A DNA stretch of 64,000 nt from Kribbella capetownensis (GTDB taxonomy: Bacteria; Actinomycetota; Actinomycetes; Propionibacteriales; Kribbellaceae): assembly GCF_004331485.1 (NCBI RefSeq), contig NZ_SJKD01000005.1:186001-250000 (forward strand). The letters are read 5' to 3'. Below, one piece after another: positions 32,287 through 40,107 of this stretch (positions within the stretch are counted from its first letter, which is position 1; the number at the start of each line of letters is the position of its first letter). The translations under genes were made by a program, and so were the position numbers. Below the pieces are notes generated by a model, which saw only the letters and a program-made list of their open reading frames with translations, searched no databases and had not been told where the DNA came from.

Positions 32287-33048
32287 ATGCCGTCTGCCCT
32301 GGTCCGACGCCCCAGCCCACGCCTCTCCGAAGGACTGGTCACCCACATCGAACGCACCCCGGTCGACGCCGATCTCGCCGTACGCCAGTGGCAGCAGTAC
32401 GTCGACGCACTCGAGGCGCACGGCTGGACCACGGTCGAGGTGCCGGCGATCGACGAGTGCCCGGACGGCGTCTTCGTCGAGGACACGATGGTCGTGTACG
32501 GCGACCTCGCGATGATCGCCCGATCAGGCGCGGACGAGCGACGACCTGAGGCAGCCGAAGCCGAGCGCGCGGTCGCGGCACAGGGCTACCGCATCACGCA
32601 CATCACTGAGCCTGGGACGCTCGATGGTGGCGACATCCTCAAGATCGGCTCAACCGTGTACGCCGGCCAGGGCGGCCGCACGAATGACGAGGGCATCCGG
32701 CAACTACGTCAGGCCTTCGCGCCACTGGGGGCCGAGGTCCGCGCGGTGCCGGTGCAGAAGGTGCTGCACCTGAAGTCCGCGGTGACCGCACTACCGGACG
32801 GGACCGTCATCGGCTACGAGCCGCTTGTCGACGATCCGCAGGCGTTCGAGTCGTTCCGTCCGATGCCTGAGGAAGCTGGGTCGCACGTCGTACTGCTGGG
32901 GGAGGATCGCCTGCTGATGGCTGCCTCGGCGCCGGAGTCCGCGAAGCTGCTCGAGCAGCTCGGCTACACGCCGGTCGTCGTCGACATCAGCGAATTCGAG
33001 AAGCTCGAAGGCTGCGTCACGTGCCTGTCAGTGCGCCTTCGGCGCTGA
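32287..33048 (+). CDS. ddaH: Dimethylarginine dimethylaminohydrolase
   Basis: A 253-residue enzyme of the pentein (amidinotransferase) fold that converts N-omega-methylated arginines to citrulline and a methylamine. The substrate-binding EDTMVVYGD, the catalytic His in LHLKSAVTALP and the catalytic Cys246 in the terminal GCVTCLSVR are in place. The N-terminal region (LVRRPSPRLSEGLV) fits bacterial DDAH. The role in an actinomycete, such as use of methylarginines as nitrogen source, is inferred. It stands alone, with dinB convergent 19 bases downstream. Confidence 0.92.
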   Translation: MPSALVRRPSPRLSEGLVTHIERTPVDADLAVRQWQQYVDALEAHGWTTVEVPAIDECPDGVFVEDTMVVYGDLAMIARSGADERRPEAAEAERAVAAQGYRITHITEPGTLDGGDILKIGSTVYAGQGGRTNDEGIRQLRQAFAPLGAEVRAVPVQKVLHLKSAVTALPDGTVIGYEPLVDDPQAFESFRPMPEEAGSHVVLLGEDRLLMAASAPESAKLLEQLGYTPVVVDISEFEKLEGCVTCLSVRLRR

Positions 33049-33067
33049 GCAAGACCCCCGCCGTTCC

Positions 33068-34423
33068 TCATTCATTCAACCCATTCTGACCGCTTTCGGG
33101 TTCGTCGTCTCCTTCCGCTGAGCCGATAGCGACTTTTGTCAGGTCCGGGTCGTCGACCGCGAACGTCCGCACTGGACCTGGCGGGGTGTCCGCGGTCTCG
33201 AACCGCACCGTCACCCGGCCGCGGCCCGAGCCCCAGACCCAGCCGCGTCCGTAGTCGGGATGAGCGACGTCCTGCCCCGGATAGAACCCGACCTGGTCGC
33301 GCGGCCGCTCTGGCAACTCGACCACCTCGACCGGAGCCTCGGCGTACTCGCTCTCGGTGAAGAGGTCGTCCTGGATCCAGTCCGCGAGCGAGGAGACGCC
33401 CACACCGAGCAGGCGGATCCCGCCGCCGATCTCGCTGTCGTCGAGTAGCCGCCGCGCCACTCGTGCGATCACCCGGGCGTCGTCGGTCGGCCCGGCCAGC
33501 GTCGACGAACGCGTGTGCGTGGTGAAGTCGTGCATCCGCGTCTTGACCGTGACCGTGCGGCCGGAGAGCTGTGCCTTCTGCAGCCGTTCGGAGACGCGGT
33601 GCGCCATCCGGTCGCCGATCGCGGCCAGCAGGGAGCGATCGATGATGTCGGTCTCGAAGGTGTCCTCGACGCTGACCGACTTGGTTTCCCGGTCGCTCAC
33701 CACCGGACGGTCGTCGGCCGCGATCGCCAGCCGGTACAGGCTGCTGCCGTGCGCGGAGCCGACCTGGCGGATCAACTCGTCCTCATCGAGTTGCTGCAGG
33801 TCGGCGACGGTCCGCACGCCGGCCATGCTGAGCCGCTGCGCGGTCGCGGGCCCGACACCAGGGATCACGGTCACCTGCATCGGTGCGAGGAACTCCGCCT
33901 CCGTCCCGGCCGGCACGACGACCACTCCGTCGGGCTTGTCCAAGTCACTGGCGATCTTCGCGATCAGCTTCGACGTACCGGCCCCGACCGATGCGGTAAG
34001 GCCGCCGCTCGCCTTCCGGATCGCGGCCTTGAGGTCCAAGGCGATCGCCTGCACGTCCTCGACGGTCAGCCCGGTCAGTCCGGACGCGGACAGATCGACG
34101 AACGCCTCGTCCAGCGACAACGGCTCGACCAGCGGCGACAACGCCCGCATCTCGGCCATCACCGCCTGGCTGCTCCGCCGGTACACCTCGAAGCGCGGAC
34201 CGAGGTACGCCGCGTGTGGACAGCGGGACCGTGCCTCCGCCGTCGACATCGCGGAGCGCACGCCGTACTTGCGGGCCTCGTACGACGCGGTCGAGACGAC
34301 GCCGCGCAGGCCGACGCCACCGACCACGACCGGCTTGCCCCGCAACGACGGCTTGTCGCGCTGCTCGACCGCCGCGAAGAACGCGTCCAGGTCGACATGC
34401 AGCACCGACGGATCACCTCGCAC
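33068..34423 (-). CDS. dinB: DNA polymerase IV with C-terminal extension
   Basis: A 451-residue Y-family polymerase. The palm motifs LHVDLDAFFAAVEQRD and PLSLDEAFVDLS carry the metal-binding acids; the finger/thumb and little-finger regions follow (to about residue 385). Unlike E. coli DinB (351 residues) it has an extra C-terminal domain of about 80 residues with GQDVAHPDYGRGWVWGSGRG and VTVRFET, reminiscent of the CarD/UvrD-type Tudor-like RNA-polymerase-binding fold. The GTG at 34423 has GGGAG upstream; the open frame beyond it is only antisense to the MBL gene. No GAAC-N4-GTTC SOS box lies upstream. Confidence 0.93.
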   Translation of the reverse strand: MRGDPSVLHVDLDAFFAAVEQRDKPSLRGKPVVVGGVGLRGVVSTASYEARKYGVRSAMSTAEARSRCPHAAYLGPRFEVYRRSSQAVMAEMRALSPLVEPLSLDEAFVDLSASGLTGLTVEDVQAIALDLKAAIRKASGGLTASVGAGTSKLIAKIASDLDKPDGVVVVPAGTEAEFLAPMQVTVIPGVGPATAQRLSMAGVRTVADLQQLDEDELIRQVGSAHGSSLYRLAIAADDRPVVSDRETKSVSVEDTFETDIIDRSLLAAIGDRMAHRVSERLQKAQLSGRTVTVKTRMHDFTTHTRSSTLAGPTDDARVIARVARRLLDDSEIGGGIRLLGVGVSSLADWIQDDLFTESEYAEAPVEVVELPERPRDQVGFYPGQDVAHPDYGRGWVWGSGRGRVTVRFETADTPPGPVRTFAVDDPDLTKVAIGSAEGDDEPESGQNGLNE

Positions 34424-34459
34424 GGCACCAGTCTCCCTGCCAGGACCGACAATTCTGGA

Positions 34460-35221
34460 ATGACATTCCCCGCGCACTGGGACGACGGCACCGATCCGGC
34501 CAGTCCCGAACACCAGATCCACTGGTACGACCAGCGCACGGCGATCATCCGCCAGTCGCTGCGGACCAGTTTCGAAGGGCCGTTCATCTACCTGCTGCTC
34601 GGCACCGAACGTGCGCTGCTGCTGGACACGGGCACCGGTGACGCCAAGCTTCGGCCGGTGGTCAAGAGCCTGCTGTCCGGTCAGGAGCTGATCGTCGCGC
34701 ACACCCACAGCCACGGCGACCACGTCGGTGGCGACGCCGAGTTCGACCAGGTCGTCGGCAAGACCGCCGAGGACGTCGCGGCGTACTTCGAAATCGCCGA
34801 TTGGCCGAACGAGGTGGTCCAGCTCGAGCTCGGCGACCGGGTCCTCGACATCATCCCGATCCCCGGACACCACGCGTCGCACATTGCCGTCTACGACCGG
34901 ACCTCGAAGGTGCTGTTCAGCGGCGACTCGCTGTACCCGGGCCGGCTGTACGTCTTCGACTGGCCCGCATTCCGGGCGAGTGTGGCTCGGCTGGTCGAGT
35001 TCGTTGCCGCGGGCAATCCGGTCGAGCAGATCCTGGGTGCGCACATCGAGCTGACCCAGGAGCCCGGCCGCGACTTCGAGATGGGCGCGGACAAGCATCC
35101 GGATGAGCACGAGTTGCGGCTCGATCCCGCCGTACTGACCGAGCTGGCCCAGGTCCTCGACGAGGCCGGCCCAGAGCCGGCCCGGATCGTGCGCGATCAC
35201 TTCATCGTCTATCCGGTCTGA
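34460..35221 (+). CDS. MBL-fold metallo-hydrolase
   Basis: A 253-residue glyoxalase II-like zinc hydrolase. HTHSHGDHVGG is the HxHxDH site, IPIPGHHASHIAVYD and LFSGDSLYPG give the remaining His and Asp ligands, and a late LGAHIELT completes the fold. ATG 34460 is the first residue of the conserved N-terminus (TFPAHWDDG); the open frame upstream is antisense to dinB. Substrate unknown; it diverges from dinB with a 36-base gap. Confidence 0.88.
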   Translation: MTFPAHWDDGTDPASPEHQIHWYDQRTAIIRQSLRTSFEGPFIYLLLGTERALLLDTGTGDAKLRPVVKSLLSGQELIVAHTHSHGDHVGGDAEFDQVVGKTAEDVAAYFEIADWPNEVVQLELGDRVLDIIPIPGHHASHIAVYDRTSKVLFSGDSLYPGRLYVFDWPAFRASVARLVEFVAAGNPVEQILGAHIELTQEPGRDFEMGADKHPDEHELRLDPAVLTELAQVLDEAGPEPARIVRDHFIVYPV

Positions 35222-35309
35222 CTCCACCACGCGATTGCGCATCCCATCGATGGGCACCTTCAGGCACACTGAGCCCATGTGGGGTCAGTAGCCACCAGGG
35301 GAGGCGCAG

Positions 35310-36788
35310 ATGGGCGAGGAAGTCGACCGGGTCGAATTCACCCGGGCGGATCGGACGGCGTTCCGCAACCAGGTCCATCGCAATCTCGACGCCTTCGCGC
35401 GGATGCTGCGCGAGGCCAGGTTCGCGCCCGACCGGCCGATGACGGGGATCGAGATCGAGCTGAACCTGGTGGACGAGAAGTGCGATCCGGCGTTCAAGAA
35501 CTCCGAGGTGCTGAGCGCGATCGAGGACGACGCGTTCCAGACCGAGCTCGGCCAGTTCAACATCGAGATCAACGTTCCGCCCGGGCAGATCGACGGCATC
35601 GGCCTGGACACGATGGAGTCGAACATCCGCGACAGCCTGAACGCGGCCGAGGAGAAGGCGGCCCGGACCGGCTCGTCGATGGTGGTGGTCGGGATCCTGC
35701 CGACGCTGCTGACCGAGCACATCCATCGCGAGGCGCTCAGCACCAACCCGCGCTACGCCTTGCTCAACGACCAGATCTTCGCCGCCCGCGGCGAGGACGT
35801 GCAGATCGGGATCGACGGCATCGAGCGGTTGCAGGTGACCGCGGACAGCATCGTGCCCGAGGCCGCGTGTACGTCGACGCAGTTCCATCTGCAGGTGACA
35901 CCGGAGGCGTTCCCCCGGTACTGGAACGCGGCCCAGGCGATCTCCGGCGTACAACTGGCGGTGGGTGCGAACTCGCCGTTCCTGTTCGGTAAGGAGCTAT
36001 TGCGGGAAACGCGGATCGCATTGTTCGAGCAGGCCGCCGATACCCGCACCCACGAGTTGAAGACGCAGGGCGTCCGGCCGCGGGTGTGGTTCGGTGAACG
36101 CTGGATCACCTCGATCTTCGACCTGTTCGAGGAGAACTCCCGCTACTACCCGGCGCTGCTGCCGGTTACCTCCGACGAGGACCCGATCGCGGTTCTCGAT
36201 CGCGGCGACACCCCAGCTCTTTCGGAGTTGCGGCTGCACAACGGGACGATCTATCGCTGGAACCGGCCCGTGTACGACGTTGTCCGGGAGAAGCCGCATC
36301 TGCGGGTGGAGAACCGTGTGCTGCCGGCCGGCCCGACTGTGGTCGACACGATCGCCAACGGCGCGTTCTACTTCGGCCTGGTCCGCGCGCTGGCCGACAG
36401 CGAACGGCCGATCTGGTCACAGATGTCGTTCAGCGCGGCGGAGGAGAACTTCCACGAAGCGGCGCGGCACGGCATCGACGCGGAGGTGTTCTGGCCGGGC
36501 GTCGGGACCGCCCGGGCGACCGAGCTCGTGCTCAGACGCCTGCTCCCGTTGGCTTCTCGCGGTCTCGACGCCTGGGGCGTCGACGCGGCGGTGCGTGATC
36601 GGCTGCTCGGAATCATCGAGCAGCGGTGCCTGACCAACCGCAACGGTGCGTCCTGGCAGGCCGACGAGTTTCACCGACTGTATACAAAGGGGTCGCACGG
36701 ACGGCGCGACGCGCTGCGCGGAATGCTCCATCGCTACCGCGATCACATGCACGAGAACACGCCCGTGCACGAGTGGCCGGTGGACTGA
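35310..36788 (+). CDS. Glutamate-cysteine ligase family (GCS2) protein
   Basis: A 492-residue protein of the GCS2 carboxylate-amine ligase family. The N-terminal TGIEIELNLVDE, the ELGQFNIEINV acidic motif and the central NGTIYRWNRPVYD are family signatures; a conserved ENRVLPAGPTVVD follows. Members ligate glutamate to cysteine (mycothiol-poor bacteria, EgtA) or other amines; without neighbouring ergothioneine genes I cannot choose. ATG 35310 has GGAGGCGCAG upstream. It is followed by a 379-base gap before the stress-protein gene. Confidence 0.9.
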   Translation: MGEEVDRVEFTRADRTAFRNQVHRNLDAFARMLREARFAPDRPMTGIEIELNLVDEKCDPAFKNSEVLSAIEDDAFQTELGQFNIEINVPPGQIDGIGLDTMESNIRDSLNAAEEKAARTGSSMVVVGILPTLLTEHIHREALSTNPRYALLNDQIFAARGEDVQIGIDGIERLQVTADSIVPEAACTSTQFHLQVTPEAFPRYWNAAQAISGVQLAVGANSPFLFGKELLRETRIALFEQAADTRTHELKTQGVRPRVWFGERWITSIFDLFEENSRYYPALLPVTSDEDPIAVLDRGDTPALSELRLHNGTIYRWNRPVYDVVREKPHLRVENRVLPAGPTVVDTIANGAFYFGLVRALADSERPIWSQMSFSAAEENFHEAARHGIDAEVFWPGVGTARATELVLRRLLPLASRGLDAWGVDAAVRDRLLGIIEQRCLTNRNGASWQADEFHRLYTKGSHGRRDALRGMLHRYRDHMHENTPVHEWPVD

Positions 36789-37167
36789 ACCGGTTAGTTG
36801 TTTTCCGACAACGTGGGACAGCCAGGGCGGAACCGAGGTCCCTCCGGCGGAACCGCTGCGACCTTGCCCAAGGCAACTGGGTGGACGAGTTCGATAACGA
36901 CCCGGACTACAGGGGTGGCGCGTCGGGTGACAGCCCTGCAAAGGTGTGGCCACCGGAAGGTTAGACAGTCTTCTCGCGGGTAGTACTCGGGCACCGGCGT
37001 GGCTGCCACATCGGCGGCCTGGGCGGTGGTGGAGTACTACCCGCACGACGATCAGCCGTCCGTCACGGCCGCGACACAGCTGGTGTAAATCCAGCGGATG
37101 CCGACCACGGTCGGGAGCAGTATCGTTCGAGACGGGTCGACACGACACCCGGAGGTGAGGCAGGGCG
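36789..37167. other. 379-base intergenic region with several repeats
   Basis: No gene is supported. It holds a 10-bp direct repeat GGCGGAACCG at 36826-36835 and 36846-36855 (period exactly 20), a wide inverted repeat at 36976-37044, a CCGACC-AC-GGTCGG palindrome (37101-37114) and a TATCGT -10-like hexamer (37121-37126) for the downstream gene. Confidence 0.65.
36976..37044. repeat. Wide-spaced 13-bp inverted repeat upstream of the stress-protein gene
   Basis: GCGGGTAGTACTC (36976-36988) is repeated in reverse complement at 37032-37044, 43 bases apart. Each arm also contains AGTACT. It may form an RNA stem or two operator half-sites. Confidence 0.6.
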
Positions 37168-37581
37168 ATGACGACCATCGTCGTGGGTTACGTGCCGAAG
37201 GCCGAGGGCCGTGCGGCCCTGCGGCGGGCGGCCGAAGAGGCGACGCTTCGCGACGCAAAGCTGGTGGTGGTCAACTCACACCGGGGTGGGCGCAGTTTCG
37301 ACAGCGATGAGGCCGCGGCCAGCGATGCCGCGTTGACGGAGGTACGTGAGCAACTGGACCCGACCGGTGTGCCCTACGAGGTGCGGCAACTGGTGCGTGG
37401 ACTCGACCCGGCGGAGGACCTGGTGGCCGTCGCCGAGCAGGTGCATGCCGAGTTCATCGTGATCGGGCTTCGGCGCCGATCCCCGGTCGGCAAGCTCATT
37501 CTCGGCAGCAACGCCCAGCGGGTGCTGCTCGATGCTCCGTGTCCGGTGCTGGCCGTGAAGGCCGACGAAGGGGAGGACTGA
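37168..37581 (+). CDS. Universal stress protein, single UspA domain
   Basis: A 137-residue single-domain universal stress protein. The N-terminal TIVVGYVPKAEGRAALRRAAEEA strand-helix and the ATP-binding IGLRRRSPVGKLILGSN motif (G-x2-G-x9-GS type) are visible, so it probably binds ATP. The ATG follows CACCCGGAGGTGAGG. It starts a two-gene unit with the HhH-GPD gene, whose GTG begins 2 bases after its stop. Usp genes are often in DevR regulons, but I found no good box in its upstream region. Confidence 0.9.
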   Translation: MTTIVVGYVPKAEGRAALRRAAEEATLRDAKLVVVNSHRGGRSFDSDEAAASDAALTEVREQLDPTGVPYEVRQLVRGLDPAEDLVAVAEQVHAEFIVIGLRRRSPVGKLILGSNAQRVLLDAPCPVLAVKADEGED

Positions 37582-37582
37582 G

Positions 37583-38203
37583 GTGACTTCGACACGCAGC
37601 AAGAAGCTGTGCCTCGCACAGCAGCCCGACGCCGACGAGATGCTGAGCAGAGATCCTTTCGCCCTGCTGGTGGGCATGTTGCTGGACCAGCAGATTCCGA
37701 TGGAGCGCGCGTTCGCGGGACCGGTCGCGATCGCCAAGCGGATGGACGGCCCCTTCGATCCGTCCACGGTGGCGCACTACGACCCGGACGCGTTCGTCGA
37801 GGTAGTGGCCGGTCCGCCGGCCGTGCACCGGTTCCCGACCGCGATGGCGGCCCGGATCCAGACGCTGGCCAAGCACCTGGACGAGGAGTACAGCGGTAAC
37901 GCTTCGGGCCTGTGGTCCGATGTGAAGTCTGGGGACGACCTGCTGGCCAGGTTGTCGGCCCTGCCGGGCTTCGGCGCGCAGAAGGCGAAGATCTTCGTGG
38001 CGCTGCTCGGCAAGCAACTCAAGGTCCGGCCGCGGGGCTGGCGCGAGGCATCCGAGCCGTACGGCGAGGACGGCGCGTACAAGTCCGTCGCGGACGTGAT
38101 CGACGTGGCGTCTTTGGTGAAGGTGAGACAGTTCAAGCAGGAGCAGCAGTTGGTCCGGCAACGCGTGGTGGTCCGTCCACTGCGGCAGACCCGGAACGGC
38201 TGA
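37583..38203 (+). CDS. HhH-GPD-type base excision DNA repair protein
   Basis: A 206-residue protein of a compact HhH-GPD (DNA glycosylase) subfamily. LLVGMLLDQQIPMERAF is the family's entry helix, and LPGFGAQKAKIFVALLGKQL is the helix-hairpin-helix that grips DNA. It is shorter than typical endonuclease III and lacks its iron-sulphur cluster cysteines. It probably excises damaged bases. The GTG start is two bases after the universal stress protein gene, so they are cotranscribed, and a strong hairpin follows. Confidence 0.87.
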   Translation: MTSTRSKKLCLAQQPDADEMLSRDPFALLVGMLLDQQIPMERAFAGPVAIAKRMDGPFDPSTVAHYDPDAFVEVVAGPPAVHRFPTAMAARIQTLAKHLDEEYSGNASGLWSDVKSGDDLLARLSALPGFGAQKAKIFVALLGKQLKVRPRGWREASEPYGEDGAYKSVADVIDVASLVKVRQFKQEQQLVRQRVVVRPLRQTRNG

Positions 38204-38245
38204 GAACGGACGACCGCAAACGCACTGTTCGACGGCGACACCGAC

Positions 38246-38288
38246 CAGGCCTCCACCGGCGCGGGAACACCCGCCCGGCGGAGGCCTG
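38246..38288 (+). terminator. Rho-independent-type hairpin after the glycosylase gene
   Basis: CAGGCCTCC (38246-38254) pairs with GGAGGCCTG (38280-38288), enclosing a further CCGGC/GCGGG-rich stem. No U-tract follows. It lies 43 bases beyond the stop and separates this unit from sigA. Confidence 0.85.
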
Positions 38289-38476
38289 AGCGCGCCGATC
38301 GGGGGGTCGTGGCGCGCCCGGGCTTGGTTCGCGGATTACAATGTAGTGTTGCCGCCGCCTGACCAGCGAGCAGCCGCACACAGTCGTACCCAAGAACACC
38401 CTGAGTTCCTGGCACCACCAGCACCAACACAACGTCGTACCGCCGTACAAACCCTGCGTCAGACGAGAGGTAATTC
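38289..38476 (+). promoter_or_regulatory. sigA promoter region
   Basis: A TACAAT hexamer (38337-38342) is the best -10 candidate, but no good -35 is placed 16-18 bases upstream. The sigma-shared repeat element follows at 38397-38415, downstream of the putative start of transcription. No small gene is supported. Confidence 0.45.
38397..38415 (-). promoter_or_regulatory. Repeat element upstream of sigA shared with sigB
   Basis: On the minus strand it reads GTGCCAGGAACTCAGGGTG, which equals the sigB element with its middle unit removed (13 bases identical, then CAGGGTGTT shared). It lies 62-80 bases upstream of the sigA start, in opposite orientation relative to the gene. Confidence 0.6.
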
Positions 38477-39796
38477 GTGTCGTCCAGCTCGTCCGAGAAT
38501 CTTCCCGCCGAGTCAGCCCGGGCCGTGGCCGCCACCGCCCGCAGCACGGCTCCGAGGACCAGCGCCCGAGTGACCGAGCCTGCTGCCAAGAAGGCGGCAG
38601 TGAAGAAGGCCGCGGCCAAGCCTGCCGCCGGCACCAAGGAGGACGGTATCCCCGCGAAGAAGGCCGCCGCGAAGAAAGCGCCGGCGAAGAAAGCCGTCTC
38701 CGAAGCTGGTCTGGCGATCGACCCCAAGACCGGCAAGCCGCGCTCGCTGGACGATGTCGATGAGGCCGACTTCAGCCCGGACGCGGTCAAGCCGCTGGAG
38801 AAGGAGCTGACCGAGGACGAGGGCTTCGTCGTCTCCGAGGCCGACGAGACCGACGAGCCCGAGCAGCAGGTGATGGTGGCCGGGGCCACCGCCGACCCGG
38901 TCAAGGACTACCTGAAGCAGATCGGCAAGGTCCCGCTGCTGAACGCCGAGCAGGAGGTCGAGCTCGCCAAGCGGATCGAGGCCGGCCTGTTCGCCGAGGA
39001 GCAGCTGGGCGACGAGGCCGCCAAGCTGAAGGACAAGGTCCGCGACGAGTACGACTGGATCTCCGAGGACGGCCGCCGGGCGAAGAACCACCTGCTCGAG
39101 GCCAACCTGCGTCTGGTGGTGTCGCTGGCCAAGCGCTACACCGGCCGCGGCATGTTGTTCCTGGACCTGATCCAGGAGGGCAACCTCGGTCTGATCCGCG
39201 CGGTCGAGAAGTTCGACTACACCAAGGGCTACAAGTTCTCGACGTACGCCACCTGGTGGATCCGGCAGGCGATCACCCGCGCGATGGCCGACCAGGCGCG
39301 GACGATCCGTATCCCGGTGCACATGGTCGAGGTGATCAACAAGCTGGCCCGGGTGCAGCGGCAGATGCTGCAGGATCTCGGTCGCGAACCCACTCCGGAA
39401 GAGCTCGCCAAGGAGCTCGACATGACCCCGGAGAAGGTCATCGAGGTGCAGAAGTACGGCCGCGAGCCGATCTCGCTGCACACGCCGCTGGGTGAGGACG
39501 GCGACTCCGAGTTCGGCGACCTGATCGAGGACTCCGAGGCGATCGTGCCGGCCGAGGCTGTCTCGTTCACCTTGCTGCAGGAGCAGTTGCACGCGGTGCT
39601 GGACACCCTGTCCGAGCGCGAGGCCGGTGTGGTCTCGATGCGCTTCGGCCTGACCGACGGCCAGCCGAAGACGCTGGACGAGATCGGCAAGGTGTACGGC
39701 GTCACCCGCGAGCGGATCCGGCAGATCGAGTCCAAGACGATGTCGAAGCTGCGGCACCCGTCCCGTTCGCAGGTCCTGCGCGACTACCTGGACTGA
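38477..39796 (+). CDS. sigA: Principal sigma factor (SigA/HrdB)
   Basis: The 439-residue primary sigma factor. The N-terminal 75 residues form a Lys/Ala/Pro-rich tail (AAKKAAVKKAAAKPAAG, AKKAAAKKAPAKKAV) typical of actinobacterial HrdB/SigA; an acidic region follows. Regions 1.2-2.4 run from DPVKDYLKQIGKVPLLNAEQE through GLIRAVEKFDYTKGYKFSTYATWW, region 3 from DMTPEKVIEVQKYG, and region 4.2 ends GVTRERIRQIESKTMSKLRHP. The GTG at 38477 has GAGAGG six bases upstream. The DUF6412-like gene begins on its last base, so sigA-DUF6412-yidC is one transcription unit. Confidence 0.96.
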   Translation: MSSSSSENLPAESARAVAATARSTAPRTSARVTEPAAKKAAVKKAAAKPAAGTKEDGIPAKKAAAKKAPAKKAVSEAGLAIDPKTGKPRSLDDVDEADFSPDAVKPLEKELTEDEGFVVSEADETDEPEQQVMVAGATADPVKDYLKQIGKVPLLNAEQEVELAKRIEAGLFAEEQLGDEAAKLKDKVRDEYDWISEDGRRAKNHLLEANLRLVVSLAKRYTGRGMLFLDLIQEGNLGLIRAVEKFDYTKGYKFSTYATWWIRQAITRAMADQARTIRIPVHMVEVINKLARVQRQMLQDLGREPTPEELAKELDMTPEKVIEVQKYGREPISLHTPLGEDGDSEFGDLIEDSEAIVPAEAVSFTLLQEQLHAVLDTLSEREAGVVSMRFGLTDGQPKTLDEIGKVYGVTRERIRQIESKTMSKLRHPSRSQVLRDYLD

Positions 39797-40062
39797 TGAC
39801 GATGGGTCAGGTCCTCGCCGGCGTACTCGCGCTGGTGGTGCCTGTCCTCGACACAGCAACTCTGGCCGCCGCCGTCTTCACGGCGGCGGCCTTGCTGTTC
39901 ACTCTGCTGCTGGTGGCGCGCTCGTCGGCGCGGGGCTCGGTTGCCTCGCCGCTGCCGGCGCGTGTCAGCGCCACCCGGGCCAACGCCCGGCGTACTGCTT
40001 ATCTGTCTCTTCGCGACCCCGACGCGGCCGGCCGGCCACGTCCACGAGCACCGGGACGGTAG
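39796..40062 (+). CDS. Small membrane protein, DUF6412-like
   Basis: An 88-residue protein with two hydrophobic segments (about 5-19 and 22-41; AAAVFTAAALLFTLLLVA) and a basic, Arg-rich C-terminus. Its ATG shares the last base of the sigA stop, implying coupled translation. Proteins of this shape sit before YidC/Oxa1 genes in actinomycetes and are annotated DUF6412; I base the name on shape and context, not a search. Its role in membrane insertion is plausible but unproven. Confidence 0.7.
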   Translation: MTMGQVLAGVLALVVPVLDTATLAAAVFTAAALLFTLLLVARSSARGSVASPLPARVSATRANARRTAYLSLRDPDAAGRPRPRAPGR

Positions 40063-40107
40063 CGGACTTCCTCGCTACCCGTTCCTTCTCACTCGTGGAG
40101 TTGTGCT

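Noticed and set aside
34437..34451. TGCCAGG motif upstream of the MBL gene as a sigma-type box
   Set aside because: Only a single half-site; the second repeat unit needed for the element is absent.
33068..35278. A 736-codon open frame around dinB
   Set aside because: The first 285 codons are antisense to the MBL hydrolase gene; the polymerase begins at the GTG with a ribosome site at 34423.
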